Source of the DNA: an uncultured Bacteroidota bacterium
GTDB lineage: Bacteria; Bacteroidota; Bacteroidia; Chitinophagales; Chitinophagaceae
DNA length: 7,958 bases
Reading direction: 5' to 3'
Assembly: GCA_903929655.1 (NCBI GenBank)
Contig: CAIYVS010000580.1
Span: 1-7,958, forward strand
Shown here: positions 1 through 5,972 of the stretch, in pieces
Layout of the letters: each line of letters starts with the position of its first letter
Position numbering within the stretch: position 1 is the first letter of the stretch
Made by a program: the position numbers and the translations under genes
The notes under the pieces: generated by a model
What the model saw: only the letters and a program-made list of their open reading frames with translations
Database searches by the model: none
Told to the model about the DNA's origin: nothing

Positions 1-21
1 CAAGTTTAACTTACTAATAAA

Positions 22-61
22 GTTTACGAACGGCAGGAATTGTTTACGAACGGTATGAAAT
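22..61 (-). promoter_or_regulatory. 20-bp tandem direct repeat, candidate LytTR operator
   Basis: Two adjacent 20-bp units (22-41 and 42-61) match at 17 of 20 positions and share an identical 12-bp core, GTTTACGAACGG. On the minus strand the core reads CCGTTCGTAAAC. With its preceding base, the copy at 42-61 gives ACCGTTCGT, which fits all nine positions of the AgrA/LytTR half-site pattern (T/A)(A/C)CGTTN(A/G)(T/G) as I know it. The other copy differs only at the first position. LytTR regulators typically bind two direct half-sites about two helical turns apart, and a period of 20 fits that. The repeat lies just past the stop of the kinase gene, so it may control a gene beyond the left edge on the minus strand. 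The repeat is observed; the binding role is inferred. Confidence 0.55.
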
Positions 62-70
62 GATGCAATT

Positions 71-2992
71 TTAGTTGGTGCGCATGCTTATAATAGCGAT
101 AGTACCATTTGTATTTCCACTGGTATCGTGGCTTTCTTCAATGCGGAATGAAATGTTTTTATCGTGCATCAGGCTTAATTGCTCAATCCGTTTTTTTATG
201 TTCTCCAGGCCAAATGACTTATGACCGGAATTGGCTTTTTTAACCGAATGATCTATGCCAATACCATTGTCAGATACAACAATATAAAGCCATTCTTTTT
301 CTTCATAAATTCTTATTCTGACAAAATTGTCAATTGATTTCTGGGGCATAAGCCCATGCTTGATGGAGTTCTCCACCAGGGGCTGTACCAGCAATGGTGG
401 TATCATTACGCTTTCTGCGTCTACAGATTCATCAATTTCTATAGAATAATTCAAAAAGTCATTAAACCTTAGTTTTTCCAGTTTCAGATAATTTTCCAAA
501 AGGTCTATTTCTTTTTGCAGGGATATAAACTCGGAAGATACATTATGCATATTCTGCCTGATGAGGTTTGAAAAAGTTCTTATATATTCATTGGCAGAAC
601 GTTTATCATTATCATTAATCAAGCCCTGCACGCTATTCAGGGTGTTGAAAATGAAATGTGGATTCATTAAAGCATTAAGTGCCTTGTACTCAGACTTCAG
701 AAATTTTATTTTTTCTTTATGGTATTTTTCTCTTCGATTTAGTATGAATCTTATGGCAATCCATATGAGCATAAACATCAGAAGATTCGAGGCAATTATA
801 AACCACCATGTTGCCCAAAACGGTTTCGAAATATGAAGTGTAAATACGATGGGTGTGCAGTATTCGCTGGATATGCTTTTAGCTTTTATTTTTATTGTAT
901 AATTCCCGAAATTTGGATGTGCCAGGTTAATGTCTCCTACCAGGTCCCGCCAATTATCCTGTTTGCCATTTGAAACAGAGTACTGGTAGCTGATATCTTT
1001 GGCATTAAATGATAATGTTGAAAATGATATACTGATACTTCTAGACTCTGCGAAAGAGAGTTCCAGTTCATCATGCATTTTATAAGATCCTTTGCTGGTT
1101 TTTAGCAAAGAAAAAAATAATTCCGGCGGCGCAGGTTTTATCAATAAGCTGCTTACGTCAATAGATATAACAGAGCCATTTTTAAAGAAATAACAATTTC
1201 TGCCATCAGAACAAATGGTTTCCGCACGCAAAGGGATAAAAGAATTTTCAACAGTCCGTATAGAAAACTTTTGTACCGAATCAGGCGGGTTAATTGTAAT
1301 TATTCTGTACAGATTGTTTGTGCTTATCAATACATGGCAAGAGTCTATTTTGTAAAATTTATCCCAAATGCAATTTTGCGGGGCAACGGTATCAATGCTC
1401 ACATTTTCATTGTAATTGTCACAAATCAGCAGGCGATTGTCATGAGTGTATCCGACAAAGTAATGACTGATAAAATCAAATGACTTGAACGTAAACTTGC
1501 GAAACTGTAGCTGAAAAGCAGGTGTATCATTCCTTAGTTTGTAAACATAATTGATTGTAGAGTACCATATTTTGTTATCAGGAGATTTAGCCATCCCAAA
1601 AATCCTTTCATTATTCGAAGTGTTTGATATAGGCTCAATACTAAATACGTTATTGCCGCCGAGCTTTAGTTTTTTTAATTTAGAGATGATGTTTACCCTT
1701 TTTATATAGATGGTGCTATCCAGTAAAAACAATCCTTTCATTCCTGAAACATCATAGGGGCTATTGGTTGCGTTTATTTTTAGTCTTGAAGAAAGCAGGT
1801 TGTCAATGGTAATAATGTCATTGCCATAAAAATTGTAGTAATGGTAATGACTGTCAATAAAATATCCCGGCTCGGTAATGCCAGATCGTGCCATGCCCTT
1901 CCTGAGTTTTTCATAATTCAGTAAACAATGTATCCTGCTTTTTTCAAGGCTATATAAGTTGTTATTTATTGTAGAGAAAAACAAGTGTTTACTATCTGCA
2001 TAAGCATATGCTACAGGGCTCTTATCAGCATTTTCATACAACCTGGTATTCATGAAGCCCTTACTTATTTCGTAAATACCATCATTCAATGTGCTTACCC
2101 AGTAATTACCCTCATTGTCCTGTGTTATTGCAGATGCCTTGTGCCCTTTAAGAATATTCAGCGTATCATTTATATAGATACCATTATTGGTCGTATAAAA
2201 TATATTGTTGTTATTGAGGTATATTTCATAAATAGTGTTTGTTTTATTTAAATTTGACGGTAGTTTTTTAATGATTTGCATATCTGTATTAAAAATATAC
2301 TGCCCGTTAAAAATATAATGCTGGTTCTGGCACGAAGTATACCTGGTGTTTTGATACGCCTCATCCAGTTCTTTTTCATGCATTATTTTATAAGAAGTAT
2401 CAATGACGACTATTTTATTAGTGCATATCATCATGTACTCCGCCTGGTTTATTTTTTTTCTGTAAACAAGGCTATAAATGATATCAGGCCTTTTTATATT
2501 CTCCAGGCTAAAGACCCTGCTCTCTTCATTATGAATATCAACAAACCTTGAGTGGTCCTCGAAACCAATAATAATGCTGCTGTCTGCCTCGGCCGATATA
2601 ATGCCTATATGCGATGCTTTAAAAGGTAATTTAAGAAAGGGAGTATTCTCAGCGGTATGAAAAACACCATTTTTGTAATAGCATAGTTCACCATTATAAG
2701 TGCCCAGCCACAAACGCCCATAAGCATCCTCCTGGAAAAAAAAGATCTCATTATCAGACAAGCCATTAAAAGTCGTGAAAGTCTCAAACTTAAGCCCGTT
2801 ATACCTTGCCACGCCTTTATCTGTACCAATCCACAAATAGCCCTTACTGTCCCGGTATATATAATAAATAACATTGCTCGGCAATCCGTCTTCAACCGTA
2901 AAATGTTGCATCGGAAAATCCTGGCAAAACGAAAAACTAACACTGCAGCATAAAAGAAAAAAAGTAAGTGCGCAGGCCAGTAACTTAGCCAT
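71..2992 (-). CDS. LytS/YehU-type sensor histidine kinase with periplasmic propeller and Y_Y_Y domain
   Basis: This 973-residue membrane sensor kinase probably passes phosphate to the LytTR regulator encoded just upstream. Residues 1-24 form a Sec signal peptide (hydrophobic, ending SFSFCQ) with no good lipobox. A periplasmic beta-propeller follows: Reg_prop-like units are clear at about 37-65 (GLPSN..., GYLWIGTDKGVARYNG), 78-107 (GRLWLGTYNGEL) and 288-310 (GNYWVSTLNDGIYEI), and further blades are degenerate. A Y_Y_Y-like domain occupies about 655-722, a transmembrane helix about 726-750, and a short basic coil links to the cytosolic kinase. The His_kinase (PF06580) motif MNPHFIFNTLN places the phospho-acceptor at His779. 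The N-box is PLVENSIKHG (Asn875), the G-box DNGIGI (Asp908), then GLENIKKR. There is no fused regulator, so this is not a hybrid HTCS. A TTG lies one codon upstream, but ATG at 2992 is the better start: it overlaps the regulator's stop as TGATG, implying translational coupling. The ligand is unknown. Confidence 0.93.
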   Translation of the reverse strand: MAKLLACALTFFLLCCSVSFSFCQDFPMQHFTVEDGLPSNVIYYIYRDSKGYLWIGTDKGVARYNGLKFETFTTFNGLSDNEIFFFQEDAYGRLWLGTYNGELCYYKNGVFHTAENTPFLKLPFKASHIGIISAEADSSIIIGFEDHSRFVDIHNEESRVFSLENIKRPDIIYSLVYRKKINQAEYMMICTNKIVVIDTSYKIMHEKELDEAYQNTRYTSCQNQHYIFNGQYIFNTDMQIIKKLPSNLNKTNTIYEIYLNNNNIFYTTNNGIYINDTLNILKGHKASAITQDNEGNYWVSTLNDGIYEISKGFMNTRLYENADKSPVAYAYADSKHLFFSTINNNLYSLEKSRIHCLLNYEKLRKGMARSGITEPGYFIDSHYHYYNFYGNDIITIDNLLSSRLKINATNSPYDVSGMKGLFLLDSTIYIKRVNIISKLKKLKLGGNNVFSIEPISNTSNNERIFGMAKSPDNKIWYSTINYVYKLRNDTPAFQLQFRKFTFKSFDFISHYFVGYTHDNRLLICDNYNENVSIDTVAPQNCIWDKFYKIDSCHVLISTNNLYRIITINPPDSVQKFSIRTVENSFIPLRAETICSDGRNCYFFKNGSVISIDVSSLLIKPAPPELFFSLLKTSKGSYKMHDELELSFAESRSISISFSTLSFNAKDISYQYSVSNGKQDNWRDLVGDINLAHPNFGNYTIKIKAKSISSEYCTPIVFTLHISKPFWATWWFIIASNLLMFMLIWIAIRFILNRREKYHKEKIKFLKSEYKALNALMNPHFIFNTLNSVQGLINDNDKRSANEYIRTFSNLIRQNMHNVSSEFISLQKEIDLLENYLKLEKLRFNDFLNYSIEIDESVDAESVMIPPLLVQPLVENSIKHGLMPQKSIDNFVRIRIYEEKEWLYIVVSDNGIGIDHSVKKANSGHKSFGLENIKKRIEQLSLMHDKNISFRIEESHDTSGNTNGTIAIISMRTN

Positions 2993-3792
2993 CAAAAAAA
3001 TCTTTGGTTTCTTAAATAGTCAATAAGACCCTGAAAGCGTCTGCGGCTAACCGGCAACTGGCACTTATTTTCCATCACCACAAAAGGATTGTCTTCCTTT
3101 AAAACTTTCTCAACCAGGCTGCAATTCACCAGGTAAGATTTATGTATCCTGAAAAACAAGCCCTCAGGCAACATGTCCTCATAGTCTGCTATAGAGTGGC
3201 TCATCAGCACTTCTTTCTCATCATGCCCTTTTAAGTATACTACCCGTGAATAGGAACCCTTAGCCTCCACAAAAAAGACATTCTTAAAATCCACCACATC
3301 AATAATATTATTGTCCTTCAGGGTTATCTTATTGATCACAGATTTGCTACTCATCTGCTTAGAAAGGTTGATATAAGAAACCGGCATATCCGCAATCATT
3401 TTCCTATAAGTCATCCGCTCCTGCAGTTTCAAAGTAGCATTCGTCACCTCAGCAATACTCAAAGGCTTCAGAATATAATCCACAGCATTCAGCTTAAAAG
3501 CTTTCACTGCATACTCGTCGTAAGCCGTAACAAAAACGATCTCATGCTTAACAGGATAAATACGCTCCAGGAACTGGAAAGCATCCTCATTCGGCATTTC
3601 AATGTCTAAAAAAACAGCGTCCGGCTGCAAGGCATGCATCTTAGCCTCCGCCTCATGTGTATCGTGTGCAATGCTTACAATATCAACTGGCAAGTCCACG
3701 TAATTTGTAAGAATATTCTTCAAATTATTGCAGGCAGCCAGCTCATCGTCCACGATGATAACCCTTAAACAGTTTGCGCTTGTTTTCGGCAT
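2992..3792 (-). CDS. LytTR-family response regulator transcription factor
   Basis: This 266-residue DNA-binding response regulator is first in a two-gene operon with the sensor kinase. The receiver domain (about 8-125) has the acidic pair Asp15-Asp16, the phospho-acceptor Asp63 in FLDIEMP, Thr89 in VFVTA, and Lys109 in the KP motif. The LytTR domain (about 152-262) shows the usual blocks: NVFFVEAKGSYSRV, FFRIHKSYLVN and LPVSRRR. Such domains bind tandem direct repeats. A plausible cognate repeat sits at 22-61, past the end of the operon. Its TGA stop shares one base with the kinase ATG. The start ATG has an AT-rich leader and no Shine-Dalgarno sequence. No perfect TAnnTTTG element was found upstream; the nearest near-match is TTTATTTG, read on the minus strand at 3874-3867. 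The family assignment is secure; the regulated genes are unknown. Confidence 0.95.
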   Translation of the reverse strand: MPKTSANCLRVIIVDDELAACNNLKNILTNYVDLPVDIVSIAHDTHEAEAKMHALQPDAVFLDIEMPNEDAFQFLERIYPVKHEIVFVTAYDEYAVKAFKLNAVDYILKPLSIAEVTNATLKLQERMTYRKMIADMPVSYINLSKQMSSKSVINKITLKDNNIIDVVDFKNVFFVEAKGSYSRVVYLKGHDEKEVLMSHSIADYEDMLPEGLFFRIHKSYLVNCSLVEKVLKEDNPFVVMENKCQLPVSRRRFQGLIDYLRNQRFF

Positions 3793-4052
3793 ACAAATAC
3801 CAATTCAATAAATGATTAAACAGGCTCTGTGCTATAAGTGGAAATCCTTTATATCGTTTCACGGTGCAAATAAAAGTAAGTTTCCAAACAGCATATTCAC
3901 TCTTTCCTCTGGTTCCTTCGGTTTATGGTCATAACGAAGTTAAGAAACTATTTTCATACTTTATGTATAAACACCCTTTTTTGTATACTTGATGTAATAT
4001 ATTGAATGTCAGTTATTTATCCTGCATCAACCAGGCAAAGCAAAATCGGTAC
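3793..4052. other. 260-bp intergenic region, presumed to hold the response regulator promoter
   Basis: This AT-rich stretch lies between the end of the phosphopantetheinyl transferase gene and the start of the regulator gene, both on the minus strand. I see no credible coding frame, tRNA or strong hairpin. The only -7-like element for the regulator is TTTATTTG (minus, 3874-3867), one base off TAnnTTTG and without a -33 box at the right distance. A TTTG lies only 10 bp away. Short related words (AAGTAT twice, TTATAC, and the self-complementary GTATAC near 3983) occur around 3957-3990, but they do not form a regular repeat. Confidence 0.4.
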
Positions 4053-4763
4053 TCACAAGGCCCGACCATAACATAAAGCTGCCGAATAATCCTGCGGCGC
4101 ATTAATAAGTTTAAAGCCCCATTCTTCCGAAACCATATTCATCCCATCCACAGGCAACTCCAACAGAAAATCTCTGTGGGACGGGGATCCGGAATCAGTA
4201 ACCGCCAATTGCCCATTCGGAACGACAGAGAACATCTGCAGCGGATAGCTTAAACCTACACCCAGGGCCTTTATATATGCCTCCTTCAAAGTCCACTGCC
4301 TGAAAAAAAACGCTGTTTTGGAATTTGGAATTGTGTCATTGAGCATTAACCTTTCCTTTTCACTAAAAAAGTTCTCTGCAAAACCCTCTATATCATCCAT
4401 CACAATATACCGCTCTATATCCACCCCCAGCCGCACAGTACCCACCCCCAGCAAAGCCCAATTGCCCCTGTAAGACAAATTAAAATCCAGTCCTCCCTCC
4501 GGCAAAGCAGGCCTCCCGTAAACCTCAGAAAAAGCAAAGCTCACATCCTCCGGCTCACAGCCCTCATACCCGGCCAAAACATCCCTGGCAAAGCCATGCG
4601 CAGCAATAAAGCGCAATCTATCCTCCGCATGGTTAAAAGCAGCAGCCCGTTTCCTTTCGCCTTCATTCAGCGCCCAAAGCCAGGTATCGTCCATCTGCAA
4701 CCTGTGCAAATGCACATCTACAAAACCACCATCCACAATAAACCTCTTACAATCAGCAGGCAT
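4053..4763 (-). CDS. 4'-phosphopantetheinyl transferase, Sfp/Gsp superfamily
   Basis: The enzyme moves the 4'-phosphopantetheine arm of coenzyme A to a serine on carrier proteins of fatty acid, polyketide or peptide synthases. From the start chosen here it has 236 residues, the usual two-lobed Sfp-type length. Visible motifs are YGRPALP (about 82-88), FNLSYRG (94-100), GVDIE (113-117, Mg ligands Asp115 and Glu117), FFSEKE (132-137), and WTLKEAYIKALGVGL (157-171; Glu161 is the third metal ligand). The family motif usually reads FNLSHS; here the CoA-contacting His is Tyr97. The frame stays open to an ATG at 4898, but that 45-residue extension lacks family similarity and would run into trmH. ATG 4763 also lies 4 nt after a -7 element. 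No carrier protein or synthase gene is adjacent, so the substrate cannot be named. Confidence 0.9.
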   Translation of the reverse strand: MPADCKRFIVDGGFVDVHLHRLQMDDTWLWALNEGERKRAAAFNHAEDRLRFIAAHGFARDVLAGYEGCEPEDVSFAFSEVYGRPALPEGGLDFNLSYRGNWALLGVGTVRLGVDIERYIVMDDIEGFAENFFSEKERLMLNDTIPNSKTAFFFRQWTLKEAYIKALGVGLSYPLQMFSVVPNGQLAVTDSGSPSHRDFLLELPVDGMNMVSEEWGFKLINAPQDYSAALCYGRAL

Positions 4764-4767
4764 AAGC

Positions 4768-4775
4768 CAAAAATA
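4768..4775 (-). promoter_or_regulatory. Candidate -7 element for the phosphopantetheinyl transferase gene
   Basis: Read on the minus strand this is TATTTTTG, a full match to the Bacteroidota -7 consensus TAnnTTTG. Only 4 nt separate its final G from the ATG at 4763, so transcription would begin at or next to the start codon. No TTTG or TTG is found at the expected -33 distance, which lowers confidence in this AT-rich stretch. Confidence 0.4.
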
Positions 4776-4818
4776 AATAATTTCTTTGCGATTCGCTCCT
4801 GGCAGTTTGCAGTTCCAC

Positions 4819-4849
4819 TTAGCAATCCCAAATTCCCAATATACATTTG
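4819..4849 (+). promoter_or_regulatory. Candidate promoter of trmH, apparently leaderless
   Basis: TACATTTG at 4842-4849 is a full match to the Bacteroidota -7 consensus TAnnTTTG. TTAG at 4819-4822, 19 bp upstream, is a three-of-four match to the -33 TTTG box. The trmH ATG starts 4 nt after the -7 element, which would put the transcription start at or within a base or two of the start codon. The match is observed; the leaderless reading is inferred. Confidence 0.5.
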
Positions 4850-4853
4850 CAAA

Positions 4854-5450
4854 ATGACACCCCAACGCAAAGCACGAATCACAAACGTACTCAACCACCG
4901 CCAGCCCGACCTCACACTCCTACTCGAAAACGTACACGACCCGCACAATATCTCTGCGGTCATGCGCACCGCCGATGCCGTGGGCATACAGGAGCTCTAT
5001 ATACTCAACACCGTCATTCCCCCACATAAGAAATTCGGGAAAAAAAGCTCCGCATCCGCTGCCGGATGGCTTACCATACACCAGTTCACCGACACCGAAG
5101 CCTGCATGCAGGCCGTTAAAGCCCGATACAGCAAAATATACGCTACCCACCTCGGCCAGGAGGCCCACTCCCTATATGATCTCAATTTCACCCAGCCTGT
5201 AGCTCTCGTCTTTGGCAACGAACATGCAGGCATCACAGCCGAATGTCTTAGTCATTGCGACGCCAATTTCATCATACCACAAGTAGGCATGGTGCAATCC
5301 CTCAATATCTCTGTAGCCTGCGCCATCAGCCTCTACGAAGCCCTGCGCCAGCGCACACTCGCAGGTTACTACAATGGCCAGTCCCGCCTGCCCCAGGCAG
5401 AGTGGGAGCGCCTCTCTACACAATGGGGCCTGTATCCCGAAGAAGAATAG
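4854..5450 (+). CDS. trmH: tRNA (guanosine-2'-O-)-methyltransferase TrmH (SpoU/SPOUT family)
   Basis: It is predicted to methylate the 2'-OH of G18 in the tRNA D-loop using S-adenosylmethionine. The protein has 198 residues and follows E. coli TrmH as I remember it almost throughout: the N-terminal RQPDLTLLLENVHDPHN, motif 1 with NISAVMRTADAVG (the conserved Arg of RTADAVG is present), motif 2 FGNEHAGIT, and motif 3 with IIPQVGMVQSLNISVA followed by LYEALRQR, which forms the trefoil-knot cofactor site. It lacks about 30 C-terminal residues of the E. coli protein, which is probably ordinary subfamily variation. The frame is open upstream to 4596, but that extension lies antisense within the phosphopantetheinyl transferase gene and is not TrmH-like, so ATG 4854 (preceded by CAAA, no Shine-Dalgarno) is preferred. 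It is divergent from the phosphopantetheinyl transferase gene, with a 90-bp gap. Confidence 0.95.
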   Translation: MTPQRKARITNVLNHRQPDLTLLLENVHDPHNISAVMRTADAVGIQELYILNTVIPPHKKFGKKSSASAAGWLTIHQFTDTEACMQAVKARYSKIYATHLGQEAHSLYDLNFTQPVALVFGNEHAGITAECLSHCDANFIIPQVGMVQSLNISVACAISLYEALRQRTLAGYYNGQSRLPQAEWERLSTQWGLYPEEE

Positions 5451-5528
5451 TGCTTATGCAGCAATTCTCATTTAGAGAGGGGAATGTTATAAATATTCAA
5501 GGTTTTTGTTACCAGAAGCGTAGCTAAA

Positions 5529-5556
5529 ATGCCCGATATTTAAACACATCGGGCAT
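5529..5556. terminator. Perfect 9-bp hairpin downstream of trmH
   Basis: ATGCCCGAT (5529-5537) and ATCGGGCAT (5548-5556) are perfect inverse complements around a 10-nt loop. It begins 79 bp after the trmH stop. On the plus strand no T-run follows the stem (CACCTTCC), so it is a poor intrinsic terminator for trmH. On the minus strand the stem is followed by TTTT. It may still protect or end the trmH transcript, but its orientation is odd. Confidence 0.5.
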
Positions 5557-5608
5557 CACCTTCCACCATAAATAACAAATATCTTTACCAACTGATTAAC
5601 ATCATTCC

Positions 5609-5658
5609 ATATGGTTTTATTATTGCATAACATTGTGAGCTATAATAATAAAACATAT
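5609..5658. repeat. AT-rich inverted repeat just before the 74-residue ORF
   Basis: GTTTTATTATT (5614-5624) pairs with AATAATAAAAC (5644-5654) over 11 bp. After a single bulged G at 5613, ATAT pairs with ATAT (5609-5612 with 5655-5658). The loop is 19 nt. The right arm ends directly in front of AAGGAG and the ATG at 5666, so folding of the leader could affect translation. Nearly all pairs are A-T, so chance is possible. Confidence 0.4.
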
Positions 5659-5665
5659 AAAGGAG

Positions 5666-5890
5666 ATGGACACAATAAGCGCACGCAAGCACGCAACTGA
5701 AGTGCTCATAAAACTATCAAAGATACCCGAAGTCTTTACTATAGAGATGAACGACGGGAGCAAACACAAAGCCACCCTGGCCAACAGTCAACACATCTGG
5801 ACGGGTTTTGAACATCTGCCCAATACCACGCTCCAGTCTCCCTCTGGCCCTATAGATATAGACCTGTATGAGGTGAGGGATATTTACTGA
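5666..5890 (+). CDS. Hypothetical 74-residue protein
   Basis: I do not recognise this protein. It is probably real: the frame carries a mixed, protein-like composition with no long low-complexity stretch. The N-terminal half begins with a short amphipathic segment (about 5-20, KHATEVLIKLSKI). It then has strand-like pieces (FTIEMNDGSKHKATL at about 24-38 and GPIDIDLYEVRDIY at 61-74), which suggests a small alpha+beta or beta-barrel fold. There is no signal peptide or membrane segment. The ATG directly abuts AAGGAG (5660-5665) with no spacer, which is too close for a working Shine-Dalgarno; Bacteroidota rarely rely on one. An AT-rich hairpin precedes it, and TATAAT (5641-5646) is visible but is not the phylum's promoter type. 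It ends 82 bp before the HEPN gene; whether it belongs to that module is unclear. The antisense frame at 5717-5968 looks like a shadow. Confidence 0.6.
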   Translation: MDTISARKHATEVLIKLSKIPEVFTIEMNDGSKHKATLANSQHIWTGFEHLPNTTLQSPSGPIDIDLYEVRDIY

Positions 5891-5935
5891 GGGGACCAAG
5901 CTACCGGGACAATAAAAACTCAATAAACAATGTTT

Positions 5936-5963
5936 CTTAGTTTGATTATTTTTGTGAACTAAG
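5936..5963. repeat. Inverted repeat upstream of the HEPN gene, competing with the palindrome
   Basis: CTTAGTT (5936-5942) and AACTAAG (5957-5963) are perfect inverse complements with a 14-nt loop. The right arm overlaps the centre of the 17-bp palindrome at 5953-5969, so the two structures cannot form together. The -7 candidate lies in the loop and right side. Confidence 0.4.
5947..5954 (+). promoter_or_regulatory. Candidate -7 element for the HEPN-MNT operon
   Basis: TATTTTTG is a full match to the Bacteroidota -7 consensus TAnnTTTG. Transcription would start near 5958, leaving a leader of about 15 nt before the TTG start of the HEPN gene. No clear -33 TTTG lies 19-21 bp upstream. Its last two bases are the first two bases of the palindrome at 5953-5969. 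Confidence 0.45.
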
Positions 5964-5969
5964 TTCACA
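5953..5969. promoter_or_regulatory. 17-bp palindrome, candidate operator of the HEPN-MNT operon
   Basis: TGTGAAC-TAA-GTTCACA is a perfect palindrome with 7-bp arms. It overlaps the end of the predicted -7 element, covers the likely transcription start, and ends 3 bp before the TTG start codon. A repressor bound here would block transcription, as expected for a self-regulated toxin-antitoxin pair. It resembles a CRP-type site (TGTGA-N6-TCACA), but the spacing is 7 rather than 6, so a CRP/Fnr site is less likely. The symmetry is observed; the operator role is inferred. Confidence 0.5.
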
Positions 5970-5972
5970 TAT

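Noticed and set aside
2993..2995. TTG start for the sensor kinase
   Set aside because: An ATG follows directly at 2992 and forms the typical TGATG overlap with the regulator gene.
3957..3990. Short AAGTAT/TTATAC/GTATAC words as a regulatory repeat array
   Set aside because: Spacing and sequence are irregular and the words are AT-rich, as expected by chance in this intergenic region.
4042..4067. Possible terminator at the end of the phosphopantetheinyl transferase gene (GGTCGG pairing with CCGATT on the minus strand)
   Set aside because: There are only four Watson-Crick pairs in a row plus wobble pairs, a 12-nt loop and four T, and the stem lies partly in the coding sequence. Too weak to call.
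4596..4853. 86-residue N-terminal extension of the trmH frame
   Set aside because: It is antisense to the phosphopantetheinyl transferase gene, and TrmH similarity begins at the Met encoded at 4854.
4764..4898. 45-residue N-terminal extension of the phosphopantetheinyl transferase frame
   Set aside because: It lacks family similarity and overlaps the true trmH start on the other strand. ATG 4763 gives the normal family length.
5641..5646. TATAAT as a sigma70 -10 box for the 74-residue protein
   Set aside because: This phylum uses TAnnTTTG, no TTGACA-like box lies 17 bp upstream, and the hexamer is expected by chance in such AT-rich sequence.
5717..5968. 83-residue minus-strand frame opposite the 74-residue protein
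   Set aside because: It is a shadow frame with no recognisable domain. It runs through the HEPN promoter region, and the plus frame looks more protein-like.
5953..5969. The palindrome as a standard CRP/Fnr site
   Set aside because: The TGTGA and TCACA arms are separated by 7 bp rather than the canonical 6, so I keep it as an unassigned operator candidate.
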